DNA from: Acidobacteriota bacterium
GTDB taxonomy: Bacteria; Acidobacteriota; Terriglobia; Acidiferrales; UBA7541
Assembly (NCBI GenBank): GCA_003153585.1
Contig: PLZZ01000208.1
Coordinates: 4,830 to 10,853, forward strand
DNA length: 6,024 nucleotides
Direction: 5' to 3'
In this document: positions 5,912 to 6,024 of the stretch, piece by piece
How positions within the stretch are numbered: position 1 is the first letter of the stretch
Layout: the number at the start of each line of letters is the position of its first letter
The notes under the pieces: generated by a model
Databases searched by the model: none
What the model was told of the DNA's origin: nothing
The model's input: the letters and a program-made list of their open reading frames with translations, nothing else
Program-made: the position numbers and the translations under genes

Positions 5912-6024
5912 ATGGATACAAAAAATGTAAACGCTTCCTCCCAGGCCGTTCGCCAATTCCTGCGTCATGTGCTGGCGACGATCGCCTATCGTGGCGGCAA
6001 GGCGATGCGCGGCGCCCCAGCCGG
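5912..6024 (+). CDS. Probable DinB-superfamily protein (N-terminus only)
   Basis: An open frame from ATG 5912 runs off the right edge after 37 codons. AAGGGG (5901-5906), 5 nt upstream, is a good ribosome binding site. The segment VLATIAYRGGKAMRGAP (20-36) resembles, from memory, the first helix of DinB/YfiT-type four-helix-bundle proteins from Acidobacteriota. Such proteins often carry a His-triad metal site and act as thiol transferases or have unknown roles. None of the metal-binding histidines can be checked here. This superfamily is not DNA polymerase IV, despite the shared name. The product assignment is tentative, but the existence of a gene is likely. Confidence 0.55.
   Translation, partial: MDTKNVNASSQAVRQFLRHVLATIAYRGGKAMRGAPA

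Noticed and set aside
5912..6024. DNA polymerase IV (dinB)
   Set aside because: The visible N-terminus lacks the polymerase start with its metal-binding Asp. It resembles the unrelated DinB/YfiT helical-bundle superfamily instead.

Overview
The window looks like an ordinary chromosomal segment of a moderately GC-rich soil-type bacterium. My best guess is Acidobacteriota. That rests on remembered protein style (an XRE-S24 regulator, a Crp/Fnr-like protein ending in ASCECY, a DinB-superfamily start), not on any search. There is no insertion sequence, CRISPR array, phage structural gene or rRNA.

Layout, left to right. (1) 1-581, minus strand: the 5' part of an XRE helix-turn-helix regulator with a LexA-like S24 domain, cut by the window edge. 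(2) 582-837: a divergent intergenic region with a candidate promoter and a 7-bp inverted repeat. (3) 838-1608, plus: a Crp/Fnr-family regulator. (4) 1609-1885: an intergenic region with a long inverted repeat and an extended -10 promoter. (5) 1886-2821, plus: an exported protein made of two glyoxalase/VOC-like modules. (6) About 2827-2967, plus: what I read as the decayed C-terminal tail of a pirin gene, whose stop overlaps the next start as ATGA. (7) 2964-3860, plus: a beta-hydroxyacid-dehydrogenase-type NAD(P) oxidoreductase. (8) 3921-3997, minus: tRNA-His(GTG) with encoded CCA and the extra 5' G, plus a promoter and a weak terminator. (9) 4155-5783, minus: a RecQ helicase that appears to lack the winged-helix domain. 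(10) 5912-6024, plus: the 5' end of a probable DinB-superfamily gene, divergent from recQ.

The genes do not form one pathway. The left part holds two divergently transcribed regulators, the middle holds metabolic or oxidoreductase-type genes, and the right part holds tRNA and DNA-repair genes. I do not see a new multi-gene system. The observations most worth a second look are the pirin relic, the RecQ domain loss with a possible leaderless GTG start, and the Ala-Ser in place of Ala-Gly at the expected self-cleavage position of the S24 regulator.
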